A DNA stretch of 43,281 nucleotides from Nocardia carnea (lineage in GTDB: Bacteria > Actinomycetota > Actinomycetes > Mycobacteriales > Mycobacteriaceae), in contig NZ_JARWPM010000085.1 in assembly GCF_029869215.1 (NCBI RefSeq), positions 1-43,281 on the forward strand, read 5' to 3'. This document shows, piece after piece, positions 1-8,000 of this stretch. The notes beneath the pieces are model-generated. The model saw only the letters and a list, made by a program, of their open reading frames with translations. It had not been told where the DNA came from and did no database searches. Numbering within the stretch: position 1 is the first letter of the stretch; each line of letters begins with the position of its first letter. The translations under genes were made by a program, and so were the position numbers.

Positions 1-9
1 GCCCTGAGA

Positions 10-122
10 GGGTTTGGCCCGTCCCGGCTGTAAGCGCTCGGTTCGAAGCGGCGCAGCCGCGAGTGTCGAGCGCTGACAGCAGGGACCAAGGGGGCCAAAC
101 CCCGCGCCGCCGCAGGCGGCGC
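10..122. repeat. Long stem-loop element, copy 1, with trailing GC hairpin
   Basis: Positions 10-19 pair with 93-102, 21-25 with 82-86, 27-31 with 76-80 and 33-40 with 67-74. This makes one long stem with an asymmetric bulge on its 3' side (87-92). It is followed at once by a perfect 8-bp hairpin with a 3-nt loop (104-122), then AAAATATT. The element sits directly after the stop of the minus-strand gene ending at 129, so it may act as a terminator. The same design recurs at 17838-17937, which suggests a dispersed element rather than a gene-specific terminator. The fold was assigned by eye. Confidence 0.6.
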
Positions 123-128
123 AAAATA

Positions 129-830
129 TTACTGCGGCGGATCGCAGACCTTCCAGCCGGTTTCGGTTTCCTGTAGGTCGAAGGTGCGGGTGGTTTCCTC
201 GGGGTCGGCGTCGGTTCGGACGCTGACCTGGGCGAGGGCCGTGCGGTCGGTGATCTGGATCGCGTCGACGCCGGAGACTTCCGGGATACTGCCGTCGTTC
301 ACCGCCTGCCGGTGCACGCCGGCGAACTGTTCCTCGGACAGGCTCTGGTAGTAGTCGTGCAGGGCACCGCAGGTGGCTTCCCGGAGTGCGGGCAGGTCGC
401 CGCTTTCCAGCGCGCCCGTGTAATTGCCGATGGCCGTGCGGATCCGGCCCTGCGGCGAATCGTCCTCGCCGCCGGCGCCCACCAGGATCGCGATCAACGC
501 GATCACCAGCGCCACCGCCACCCCGCCGGCGATGAGCCATTTCTTGTTGTCCTTGGCCGGTGTCGCGGGGGCGGGGGCCGGTTCGACCCGTTGCGGTTGG
601 GCTATCTGCTGCGGCGCGGAGTACCCGGGCGCGGGCGCGACCCGGTGTTCGGCGACGGTCGGTTTGAGGTCGGCCGGGGAGGGTGCGCCGCCCGGCCGCT
701 GCGGACCGCCCGGCGGGCGCCCCGGCCCCCCCCCCCCCGCCCCCCCCGGGCACGGGCCAAACCCTCTCAGGGCCTCGTAAGACTCGGCACCGCCGTGGTC
801 GCGTTCGGGTTTCGGGGTAACGCGAACCAC
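129..830 (-). CDS. Membrane-anchored protein with extracytoplasmic NTF2-like (DUF4878-type) domain
   Basis: The reading frame encodes a proline-rich N-terminal region, one transmembrane helix at about residues 98-118 preceded by KKW, and a C-terminal domain of about 110 residues ending in WKVCDPPQ. The layout matches actinobacterial single-pass proteins with an NTF2/DUF4878-like exported domain; the function of the family is not settled. A cysteine in TCGALHDYY and the C-terminal cysteine could form a disulfide. A distant paralogue with the same layout and a WKVCNRPVE end lies at 14739-15215. The N-terminus is unreliable: residues 1-20 are translated from the 64-bp tandem repeat and about residues 27-37 from a long C-run (721-750), so the true start is probably near or inside the C-run or was lost. 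The body from about residue 40 onward is well supported. Confidence 0.65.
   Translation of the reverse strand: MVRVTPKPERDHGGAESYEALRGFGPCPGGAGGGGPGRPPGGPQRPGGAPSPADLKPTVAEHRVAPAPGYSAPQQIAQPQRVEPAPAPATPAKDNKKWLIAGGVAVALVIALIAILVGAGGEDDSPQGRIRTAIGNYTGALESGDLPALREATCGALHDYYQSLSEEQFAGVHRQAVNDGSIPEVSGVDAIQITDRTALAQVSVRTDADPEETTRTFDLQETETGWKVCDPPQ
721..750. other. Low-complexity C-run, probable misassembly junction
   Basis: This stretch is almost pure C with two G interruptions, between a gene N-terminus and a tandem repeat array. A similar pure G/C block at 43100-43210 lies in an obvious fold-back. The bases just after it (752-773) are the exact reverse complement of window bases 1-22. These facts together suggest a read artefact or wrong join, so sequence across this point should not be trusted. 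Confidence 0.5.
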
Positions 831-1020
831 CGAGGGCCTCGTGAGACTCGGCGCCGCCGTGGTCGCGTTCGGGTTTCGGCGTAACGCGAACTACCGAGGG
901 CCTCGTGAGACTCGGCGCCGCCGTGGTCGCGTTGGGTTCCGGGGGTTATGTGGGCCATTCGGGGTCTCGTGAGACTCGGCGCTGCCGTGGTCGCGTTCGG
1001 TTTCGGGGTTGGCGAACATG
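769..1020. repeat. 64-bp tandem repeat, four copies
   Basis: Copies begin at 769, 833, 897 and 961, an exact 64-bp period. Each starts with (A)GGGCCTCGTGAGACTCGG or a near variant and contains CCGTGGTCGCGTT. Copies 1 and 2 are nearly identical, while 3 and 4 diverge in their last third. Because 64 is not a multiple of three, successive units are read in different frames, so conserved protein coding is unlikely. The array lies between the divergent genes at 129-830 (minus) and 1086 (plus), like a VNTR/MIRU-type minisatellite. Confidence 0.85.
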
Positions 1021-1085
1021 GGTCTTTCACTTTTCCCGGTTGCGCGTGAGGATAGGAGTACCCCCAGCACTCGAGGATGTTCGTG

Positions 1086-1382
1086 ATGAAAACCCGTTCC
1101 ACCCTGGCTCGTTTGGTCGTTGCCGGTTGCGCGCTGACCGTGCTCGCTGCCGCGCCGGCCGCCGCCGATACCCAGACCTCGCCGAATACGAGTCAGGATT
1201 CGCATCCGCTGCCCGCCGATCGCGCGCAACCGGAGGCCGACGAAGACGAGCACCCCTACTACATCAGCTGCGCTCATGCGCGGCGCGAAACCGATACCCC
1301 GCTGTTCGGGGGACAGCCGGGGTATTCGTGGCAGCTCGACGAAGACCGTGATGGCCTGGCCTGCGAAGTGGGCGAGGGCTGA
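1086..1382 (+). CDS. Small secreted protein with excalibur calcium-binding motif
   Basis: The product is a 98-residue protein with a Sec signal peptide (MKTRSTLAR, then a hydrophobic stretch ending APAAA|DTQ). The mature part is acidic and ends in DEDRDGLACE, the DxDxDGxxCE signature of the excalibur domain, which is thought to bind calcium in extracellular actinobacterial and bacillar proteins. A second cysteine in YISCAHAR likely pairs with the motif cysteine. The ATG at 1086 is preferred because GAGG at 1073-1076 lies 9 nt upstream; the in-frame ATG at 1077 has no ribosome binding site at normal distance. The promoter must lie inside or next to the 64-bp repeat array. The biological role is unknown. 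Confidence 0.8.
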   Translation: MKTRSTLARLVVAGCALTVLAAAPAAADTQTSPNTSQDSHPLPADRAQPEADEDEHPYYISCAHARRETDTPLFGGQPGYSWQLDEDRDGLACEVGEG

Positions 1383-1469
1383 GGCGGTTACGGAGTAGGT
1401 CGCGCAGTGCCGGTGCCGCGGTGGATAGTTCACCGTACTCAGCGGTAATGCGGGCTTTACAGTAGACAT

Positions 1470-4070
1470 ATGGCGCGAAATTGGCCGATGGTCGAGCGGG
1501 CGAACGAGTTCGACACGATTCGCGCGACGCTCACCGGCCCCGATCATGTCGGCGCTGTTCTCATCGGTGAGCCCGGTGTCGGGAAGACCACGCTGGCCCG
1601 GCGGGCCGCGACCGCGGGCGGCGGGACCATCCGGTGGGTCGCGGGTACCGAATCGGCGCGCAGTATTCCGCTGGGCGTTTTCGCGCATATGGTCGGCGTG
1701 TACACCGCGCACGATCCGGTGACGTTCATGGCCGCGGCCCGGGAGGCGCTACTGGCCGACGGGCCCGCCATCATCGGGGTCGACGACGCGCATCTGCTCG
1801 ATCAGCTCTCCGCGACCCTGCTGTTGCAGCTGGCGATCGACAAGGCGGCCCGGATCGTCGCCACCGTCCGCGACGGGGTCCCGGTGCCCGACGCGGTGAC
1901 GACGCTGTGGAAAGACGGGCATCTGCTGCGGATCCATCTGCCGCCGTTCACCCAGCAGCAGAGTGTGGACCTGGTGGAATCGGTGCTCGGCGGGCAGTTG
2001 GAGGGGTTCACCGCCAACTTGATGTGGGAATCCTCCGGCGGTAACGCGCTTTTCCTGCGGCATCTGGTCGAGGGTGCGCTGGAGGTGGGGTCGCTGCGGC
2101 AGGTGAACGGGGTGTGGCAGCTGCGGGGGCGGGCGGCGGTCACCTCGGAATTGGCGGCACTGCTGGAGGATCGGGTCGAGCAGCTCCCCGAATCGGTGTT
2201 GCGGGTGCTGGAACTGCTCACTTTCTGTGAACCCGTCCATCTGGAGGTGATGGCCGAACTCGCCGGGGAGGAGGCGGTGGAGGCGGCCGAGAACGGCGGT
2301 GTGATCCGGGTGGTGGAGGCTGGGCCGGATCTCGTTGTCCGGTACAACCATCCGCTGTTCGGTGAGGTCATTCGCCGCCGCCTCGGTATCGCGAGTTCGC
2401 GCCGGTTACGCGGGCGGCTGTATTCCGCGCTCAAACAACGACGGATCAATTCGGCCGCCGACCGGATCCGGCTTGCCGAACTGGCCCTGGACAGCGATAA
2501 ATCCGCCGATCTGGAACTGTTCGAATCCGCCGCCGAGGACGCGATCGGGCTGGCGAATCTGCCGCTGGGGGAGCGGTTCGCGCGGGCGGCGGTGGAACGC
2601 CGCGGCGGGGTGGAGTCGGCGGATCTGCTGGCCCGTGCCCTGCTGTGGCAGGGGCACCGGATCGAGGCGGAACGAACACTGGCCAGTTTCGACCCCGACG
2701 AACTCAACGAGGTGCAGCTGGCCCGCTGGGGGAGCACGCGGGTCTCGAATCTGCTGTGGGCCTCCGGTGACGCCGACCGCGCCGACGAGGTACTCGCGCT
2801 GGTCCGCGCGCGGATCGCACATCCGAAGATCGGCCTGATCACCACCGGGCTCGCCGCGGCCTGTGCGGTGAGCGAGAACCGCCTCGGTGACGCGCTGCGG
2901 GAAGCCGAACAGGTGATGCGGGTCGCGGACGCACCGCCGTGGGCGGTGTGGTGGGCGGCGTTCGGCGGTGGGCTCGCGGCGGCGCTACGGGGTCGCGCGG
3001 CGGATGCCCGGCATTACGCCGACCGGGGTCGCGCGGTGGAACCGCATATCGACGGCCTCAACCGGTTCATGTCTACGCATGCCGAGGTGCTGGCGCTGGT
3101 ACTCACCGGCGATCTGGACGCGGCCGCGCATCGCGCCACCGAGTACTTCGGGTATTCCGCGCCGGGGCAGTACCTCGCGTGGGGGATGTCGAAGATTCTG
3201 CAGGGCACCGTGGATGTGGCACGGGGCCGGTTCCCGGCCGGTATCGACAATTTGGAGCAGGCACTGGCCGCGCTCACCGCCGAGGGCGCCGCCGCCTGGA
3301 TGTTCCCGGCCCGGATCCGGCTGGCCGAGGCGTATGCGGCGCTGGGCCGGCCGGTCGAGGCCGCGGAATCGATCGCCGAAGCCGATGCGCGGGGCGGGCG
3401 GCACAGCGCGGTCTACGAACCGCAGCTGGAAATCGCCCGGGCGTGCCTGGCGGCGGCGGAGGGCGCGGTGAGCATCGCGGTGGAACGGGCGATCCGCGCC
3501 GCCGATGCCGCCGCGCGCGCGGAGCAGCACGCCGTGGAGGCGCTGGCCCTGCATACCGCGGCCCGGTTCGGCGCGGGGTCGGTGGTCCAGCGGCTGGCGG
3601 ATCTGGCGCACCGGGTGGACGGCCCGCTGGTGCGCGCGCAGGCCCGGCACGCGGTGGCGCTGGCCGGGCAGGACGGGGCCGGGCTGGACGCGGCGGCGGC
3701 GGATTTCGAGGCTCTGGGTGCGCAGTTGTCGGCCGCCGACGCCGCGGCGCAGGCCGCGACCGCGCACGACCGGGCCGGGGATCGCCGCCGGCTGCTGGAA
3801 TCGGCGGCGCACGCCAACCGGCTGGCGGCGGCCTGCGGGGGCGCCGCGACTCCGGCCCTGCGGGATGCGGCCCAGCCGCTACCGTTGACCAGCCGGGAAC
3901 GTGAGATCGCGAATCTGGTGGCGGCCGGTCTGAGCAACCGGCAGATCGCCGACCGGCTCACCGTCTCGGTGCGGACCGTGGAGGGCCACCTGTACCGAGC
4001 CTGTACGAAACTGGACGTCACCGACCGGGAATCGCTGGCCGCGCTGCTGCGGGGTGATTCGGCGGGCTGA
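1470..4070 (+). CDS. Large ATP-binding LuxR-family (LAL) transcriptional regulator
   Basis: The 866-residue product has a Walker A motif GEPGVGKT (residues 33-40) and a Walker B-like IIGVDDAH at about 96-103, which define a STAND/AAA-type ATPase. A long alanine- and leucine-rich middle region (about 300-790) looks like TPR-type helical repeats. The C-terminus (about 800-866) is a LuxR helix-turn-helix beginning LTSREREIANLVAAG and containing SNRQIADRL and SVRTVEGHL. This is the architecture of LAL (MalT-like) regulators, which bind an inducer through the helical region, hydrolyse ATP and activate transcription. No adjacent co-directional operon identifies a target; the next gene is a small lipoprotein about 140 bp downstream. 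The inducer is unknown. Confidence 0.92.
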   Translation: MARNWPMVERANEFDTIRATLTGPDHVGAVLIGEPGVGKTTLARRAATAGGGTIRWVAGTESARSIPLGVFAHMVGVYTAHDPVTFMAAAREALLADGPAIIGVDDAHLLDQLSATLLLQLAIDKAARIVATVRDGVPVPDAVTTLWKDGHLLRIHLPPFTQQQSVDLVESVLGGQLEGFTANLMWESSGGNALFLRHLVEGALEVGSLRQVNGVWQLRGRAAVTSELAALLEDRVEQLPESVLRVLELLTFCEPVHLEVMAELAGEEAVEAAENGGVIRVVEAGPDLVVRYNHPLFGEVIRRRLGIASSRRLRGRLYSALKQRRINSAADRIRLAELALDSDKSADLELFESAAEDAIGLANLPLGERFARAAVERRGGVESADLLARALLWQGHRIEAERTLASFDPDELNEVQLARWGSTRVSNLLWASGDADRADEVLALVRARIAHPKIGLITTGLAAACAVSENRLGDALREAEQVMRVADAPPWAVWWAAFGGGLAAALRGRAADARHYADRGRAVEPHIDGLNRFMSTHAEVLALVLTGDLDAAAHRATEYFGYSAPGQYLAWGMSKILQGTVDVARGRFPAGIDNLEQALAALTAEGAAAWMFPARIRLAEAYAALGRPVEAAESIAEADARGGRHSAVYEPQLEIARACLAAAEGAVSIAVERAIRAADAAARAEQHAVEALALHTAARFGAGSVVQRLADLAHRVDGPLVRAQARHAVALAGQDGAGLDAAAADFEALGAQLSAADAAAQAATAHDRAGDRRRLLESAAHANRLAAACGGAATPALRDAAQPLPLTSREREIANLVAAGLSNRQIADRLTVSVRTVEGHLYRACTKLDVTDRESLAALLRGDSAG

Positions 4071-4210
4071 ATCGCCGGGTGCCCCGCGATGGCGCTCCTG
4101 TGTCATCGTGCGGCCGGCGAACGCTGCGGCGGTGGTCGGGGCCGATTCCGATCCGCACCGGCATCGGTTACGCTGGCCGCTCGTCGGACAGCCGGTAGGT
4201 GGAGGTGCGC

Positions 4211-4498
4211 ATGGCTACGAGGTACGCGGTCCGGTGTGCGGCCATGTTGTCGTTGTGCGCGGCGACGGCGCTGGTCTACGGTTGCGCCCAGGACACCGGC
4301 GGTCACGCCACCACGACGACCTCGGCGGCCGCGCCGGTCACCGCCGAATCCCCGCAGCAGCGCAACTTGCGCATCCGCGACGAACTCGTGCGAATGGGCT
4401 GCGACACCAACTCCTGTATCCAGACCTATTTCGCCTGCGCGGACGGCCTGCTCTCGGGCGAGCCGTGCGATTTCTATCAGCAGCATCCACTGAACTAG
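4211..4498 (+). CDS. Small lipoprotein of unknown function
   Basis: This 95-residue product has a short positively charged start, a hydrophobic core and a lipobox-like LVYGC, so it is probably a lipidated, membrane-anchored exported protein. The mature part carries four more cysteines (GCDTNSC, FACADG, EPCDFY), which suggests two disulfides. The ATG at 4211 is chosen because GGTGGAGG lies just upstream; a GTG at 4199 would put the ribosome binding site inside the gene. A strong hairpin follows the stop at once. I do not recognise the family. Confidence 0.7.
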   Translation: MATRYAVRCAAMLSLCAATALVYGCAQDTGGHATTTTSAAAPVTAESPQQRNLRIRDELVRMGCDTNSCIQTYFACADGLLSGEPCDFYQQHPLN

Positions 4499-4509
4499 CG
4501 TTCAAGCAG

Positions 4510-4529
4510 TCCAGTTGCCCAACTGGACC
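4510..4529 (+). terminator. Hairpin terminator after small lipoprotein gene
   Basis: GTCCAGTT and AACTGGAC form a perfect 8-bp stem with a 4-nt loop, 11 nt after the lipoprotein stop. There is no clear T tail, as is common in high-GC actinobacteria. The following stretch, 4530-4726, shows no gene or recognised RNA. Confidence 0.6.
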
Positions 4530-4726
4530 CCTTGCCCGGCGGGAAGGTGCAAACCCCTGCGCGAAAGCTGGCAAGTGTCGGTCTCCGACCGGTCCGGCTT
4601 CGGCGGGAGGTTATCGAGGCGCTCGCACAGTTTCGGTCGGTACCGGCCGCAACGTAGGTGGCGAGGCTGCGGGCGCTGGAATGTTTCGGGGCTGCAAACC
4701 CACGCGCGGAACGCCGGTGGCGCCCC

Positions 4727-4951
4727 TCAGCTCGTGTGGGTGCGGAGCCGGTCCGGTTCCCCGTGCGACCATGCGGCGTCCAGATCGCGGTAACCGCGTT
4801 CGAGGTCGTAGCGGCTGAGGGAATCGTCGGTGATCGAGCCTAGGGGCCGGTACCGTTCGAGCAGTTCGGGTAGGCGTGATTCGGTGACGAGGTACTGGTA
4901 GGCGAGGAAGCTGAATGTGCCCACTCCCACGAGCGCAGCAAGAAGTGTCAT
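4727..4951 (-). CDS. Small membrane protein
   Basis: The 74-residue reading frame starts with MTLLAALVGVGTFSFLAYQYLV, a convincing single transmembrane segment. A charged tail with regularly spaced leucine, arginine and tyrosine follows (about residues 25-70). It is divergent from the MocR-type regulator at 5013, with 61 bp between starts, so it could be a target of that regulator. No strong ribosome binding site precedes the ATG. It could be a chance frame, but the hydrophobic start and normal codon use support a real gene. Confidence 0.45.
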   Translation of the reverse strand: MTLLAALVGVGTFSFLAYQYLVTESRLPELLERYRPLGSITDDSLSRYDLERGYRDLDAAWSHGEPDRLRTHTS

Positions 4952-5012
4952 GGTTCCAGAATGGCGCTACTGGACTTGCCGATAAAGAGCCAATCAGTCG
5001 ATACTGGCCTTT

Positions 5013-6518
5013 ATGTCGACGAGAGTGCTCGGCGCCGCGGGCCTGGCCCGTGATCTGGGGCAGTGGCGCGGCCCGGACCAGGCACCTGCCGAGGGCGGTG
5101 CCCGCCGTTCCGGCCGCCCCGCCTACCTGGCGCTGGCGGAGGGGATCCGGCTGCTCATCCACGACGGCCGCGCGCCGCTCGGAATCGCGCTGCCCAGCGA
5201 ACGCGATCTGGCCGCCACCCTGGGCGTCAGCCGCACCACCGTGACCTCCACCTACGCGCTGCTGCGCGAACACGGCTACCTCATCACCCGGCAGGGGTCG
5301 CGTTCCACGGTCGCGCTGCCGCCGGCCGTCGCGCACGACGGCGGCCGTGCCGCCCGCGGGATCCTGGCCACCATGTCCGTCGGTGCCCAGCCCGCCGTGG
5401 ACCTGACCTACGCCGCGATGACCGCCCCGCCGGAGATGCAAGAGGCCTATGCCGTTGCGCTCCAAGGTATTCCGTCGTATCTGAGCACCCACGGGATGGA
5501 TCCGGTCGGAATCCTGCCGCTGCGCGAGGCGCTCGCCCGCCGCTACACCGAACGCGGCCTGCCGACCGGTGCGGATCAGATCCTGGTGACCCTCGGCGCC
5601 CAGCACGGCCTGCGCCTGCTGCTGAATGTGCTGGCCCCCGCGGCGGCCCGGGTGCTCATCGACCATCCCACCTACCCCAACGCGATCGAGGCGATCCGCG
5701 ATGTCGGGGCCCGCCCGGTGCCCGTCCCGTTGCGGCTGGAGGATCCGGCCGCCGCCTGGGATCTGGACGGTCTGCGCAGCGCGGCCCGCCAGACCGCCGC
5801 GACCCTGGCGTATCTGGTACCCGACCACAACAATCCGACCGGTTTCCTGATGGACGAGGCGGCCCGCGCCGACTTGGCGTCGATCGCCCGCGAGACCCGG
5901 ATGACGCTGATCATCGACGAATCCATGGCGGATCTGTCGCTCACCGATACCGCCCCGGTCGCGCCGGTCGCCGCGTTCGCGAAGGGTTCCGAGGTGATCA
6001 CCATCGGCTCGGCGTCCAAATCTTTCTGGGGCGGTCTGCGTGTCGGCTGGATCCGGACCTCCGAATCGCTGATCACCCGGCTGCTGGCCACCCGCGCCAC
6101 CGTCGATCTGGGCACGCCGGTGATGGATCAGCTGGCGGCGGTCCACCTGCTCGAACAGGCCGAACCCATTCTGGCGCGCCGCCGCAAACTGCTGCGCGAT
6201 CAGCGGGAGGCGCTGCTGACAGCGCTGGCCGAGGAGCTTCCGGACTGGTATGTGCTGCCCGGAGTGGGCGGTATGTCGGTCTGGGCGCAGCTGCCCGATC
6301 CGGTCTCGACGGCGCTGGCGGCCACGGCACCCAATCATGGCGTACTGCTCGCCGCCGGGCCGCGTTTCGGCGTGCAGGGTGCGTTCGAGCGTTTCCTGCG
6401 CCTGCCCTACACGAATCCCGAACCCGAGCTCCGCCGGGCGGTTACCGCGATCGCCGCGGCCTACGACGGTCTCGGTCCGCGCGCCGGCGAATCGTTACAG
6501 CCGCTGACCTGCTACTGA
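5013..6518 (+). CDS. MocR-type GntR/aminotransferase-fold transcriptional regulator
   Basis: The 501-residue product is a fusion of an N-terminal GntR winged helix (about residues 30-105, with LPSERDLAATLGVSRTTV) and a class I aminotransferase-fold domain (about 125-490). The second part has VPDHNNPTGF, a substrate/PLP-binding loop, and SASKSFWGGLRVGW, whose lysine (about residue 336) should bind pyridoxal phosphate. MocR proteins use PLP or an amino-acid adduct as effector to control amino-acid or vitamin B6 genes. There is no pdxST neighbour, so the target is unknown; the divergent small membrane gene is the nearest candidate. The coding region is intact and of normal family length. Confidence 0.93.
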   Translation: MSTRVLGAAGLARDLGQWRGPDQAPAEGGARRSGRPAYLALAEGIRLLIHDGRAPLGIALPSERDLAATLGVSRTTVTSTYALLREHGYLITRQGSRSTVALPPAVAHDGGRAARGILATMSVGAQPAVDLTYAAMTAPPEMQEAYAVALQGIPSYLSTHGMDPVGILPLREALARRYTERGLPTGADQILVTLGAQHGLRLLLNVLAPAAARVLIDHPTYPNAIEAIRDVGARPVPVPLRLEDPAAAWDLDGLRSAARQTAATLAYLVPDHNNPTGFLMDEAARADLASIARETRMTLIIDESMADLSLTDTAPVAPVAAFAKGSEVITIGSASKSFWGGLRVGWIRTSESLITRLLATRATVDLGTPVMDQLAAVHLLEQAEPILARRRKLLRDQREALLTALAEELPDWYVLPGVGGMSVWAQLPDPVSTALAATAPNHGVLLAAGPRFGVQGAFERFLRLPYTNPEPELRRAVTAIAAAYDGLGPRAGESLQPLTCY

Positions 6519-6594
6519 GCCCTGCCCAGTACCTCCCCGCGTCGGAGTCGGCAACGGCCGGAGCGGGCTCGCAGCGGCCGGCCACAAACCGCGT

Positions 6595-6771
6595 GCGCGT
6601 GATGTCGGCTGCCCGGCTACCCGCGTGGGTGCCGGCTGCCTGGCCGCGTGCGTGTGGTGCCGGGTGCCCGGCGACGTGCGTGTGGTGGTGGCTGTGCGGC
6701 CGCGCGCGCCGGGGGCTGCCGCCGGGCGGGTGCGTGTGATGTCGGCTGCCCGGCCGCGTGCGCCGGGTGGT
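6595..6771. repeat. Degenerate GC-rich repeats between convergent genes
   Basis: The block is made of imperfect units starting GTGCGYGTG. The segment TGATGTCGGCTGCCCGGC occurs exactly at 6600-6617 and again at 6737-6754, and diverged versions (GTGCGTGTGGTGCCGGG, GTGCGTGTGGTGGTGG) lie between. It fills the gap between the stop of the MocR gene and the stop of ackA. It looks like a decayed minisatellite; no gene is seen. Confidence 0.55.
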
Positions 6772-7974
6772 TCAGGACATCCCCGCGACCGCTACCGCCG
6801 CGCGGGCGATGGCGAGTTCCTCGTTGGTCGGCACCACCAGCACCTGCACCCGCGACCCTTCCGCGGAGATCCGCCGGGCACCACGGTCTTTCGCGGTATT
6901 GAGCCCGGAGTCCACGGCGATCCCGAAATCCTCGAGCCCGGCCAGCGCGTCGGCACGGACGTCGGGGTTGTTCTCACCCACTCCCGCCGTGAAGGTGATC
7001 GCATCGACTCCGCCCAATTCGACCAGGTAGGCGCCGAGATAATGCCGCAGCCGGTGTACGTAGACATCGTAGGCGTTGCGTGCGGCGGTATCTCCGGCGT
7101 CGATACGGCGGCGGAGTTCCCGGAAATCGTTGACGCCGGCCATCCCACGCAGCCCGGAACCCCGGTTGAGCAACCGGTCGATACCGTCGACGTCCAGATG
7201 TGCCGTCCGCATGAGGTGCAGGATGATCCCGGGGTCGAGATTGCCGCTGCGGGTGCCCATGACCAGGCCTTCCAGCGGGGTCAGGCCCATACTGGTATCC
7301 ACCGGCCGCCCGCCCCGCAGCGCGGCGACGGAGGCGCCGTTGCCCAGGTGAAAGATGATCTGATTCAGCGAGTCCGCGGGCCGGCCGAGGAATTCGGTGA
7401 CGCGGCCGGAGACGTATTCGTGTGAGGTCCCGTGGAAGCCGTAGCGGCGGATACCGTGCGTTTCGGCGACCTGACTGTCGATCGCATAGGTTTTCGCGGC
7501 CGGCGGTAGCCCGTGGAAGAACGCGGTATCGAACACCGCGACCTGCGGAACCTCCGGCAGCAGGGTGCGCACCGCCTCGATCCCGCGAATATTGGGCGGG
7601 TTGTGCAGCGGGGCGAGGGTGGAGAGTTCGGTGATGGTGCGCAGCACCTGATCGTCGATCAGGGTGGGCCGGTAGAAGACCTCGCCGCCGTGGACAACCC
7701 GGTGGCCGACGGCGGTGATACCCGCCTGGGCGAGGTCATGGCCGGTCTCGGCGAATTTGTCGAAGGCCAGGCGTAATCCGGCCGTGTGATCGGGGATCTT
7801 CCGCTTGTCGGTGACGGTCTGCTCGCCCGCGGTGTGTTCTATCGCGCCGCCGTCGTCCTCACCGATCCGCTCCACCAGACCGGAGGCGATGATGGTGCCC
7901 GATTCCGGTTCCAGCAGTTGATATTTGATCGAGGAGGACCCGGAGTTGACCACCAGTACGCGTATCGGTTGCAC
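6772..7974 (-). CDS. ackA: Acetate kinase
   Basis: AckA interconverts acetyl phosphate plus ADP with acetate plus ATP in the cytoplasm. The N-terminus [16 protein letters not shown] is the conserved acetokinase phosphate-binding start. [24 protein letters not shown] and HLGNGAS are the family's other signatures, and the length (about 400 residues) is normal. It follows pta by about 20 nt and is surely co-transcribed. An ATG at 7980 exists, but AGGAG abuts it directly; the in-frame GTG at 7974 has AGGAG at a 6-nt spacing and is preferred. Confidence 0.96.
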   Translation of the reverse strand: MQPIRVLVVNSGSSSIKYQLLEPESGTIIASGLVERIGEDDGGAIEHTAGEQTVTDKRKIPDHTAGLRLAFDKFAETGHDLAQAGITAVGHRVVHGGEVFYRPTLIDDQVLRTITELSTLAPLHNPPNIRGIEAVRTLLPEVPQVAVFDTAFFHGLPPAAKTYAIDSQVAETHGIRRYGFHGTSHEYVSGRVTEFLGRPADSLNQIIFHLGNGASVAALRGGRPVDTSMGLTPLEGLVMGTRSGNLDPGIILHLMRTAHLDVDGIDRLLNRGSGLRGMAGVNDFRELRRRIDAGDTAARNAYDVYVHRLRHYLGAYLVELGGVDAITFTAGVGENNPDVRADALAGLEDFGIAVDSGLNTAKDRGARRISAEGSRVQVLVVPTNEELAIARAAVAVAGMS

Positions 7975-8000
7975 CGCCATCTCCTGTTCGCCGGGACGCG

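Noticed and set aside
769..1020. CRISPR array
   Set aside because: Units are contiguous with no unique spacers, and no cas genes are nearby.
767..1102. A minus-strand repeat protein made of the 64-bp array
   Set aside because: The 64-bp period changes frame each unit, so the repeats do not encode a repeated peptide and no start signal is evident.
2985..3812. Long antisense frames within the LuxR regulator gene
   Set aside because: They mirror the GC-rich third codon positions of the plus-strand gene, which has complete domains.
4530..4726. Possible riboswitch in the gap after the small lipoprotein
   Set aside because: GCAAACCCC-like pieces were compared with c-di-GMP and c-di-AMP aptamers from memory; no consistent core or pairing was found.
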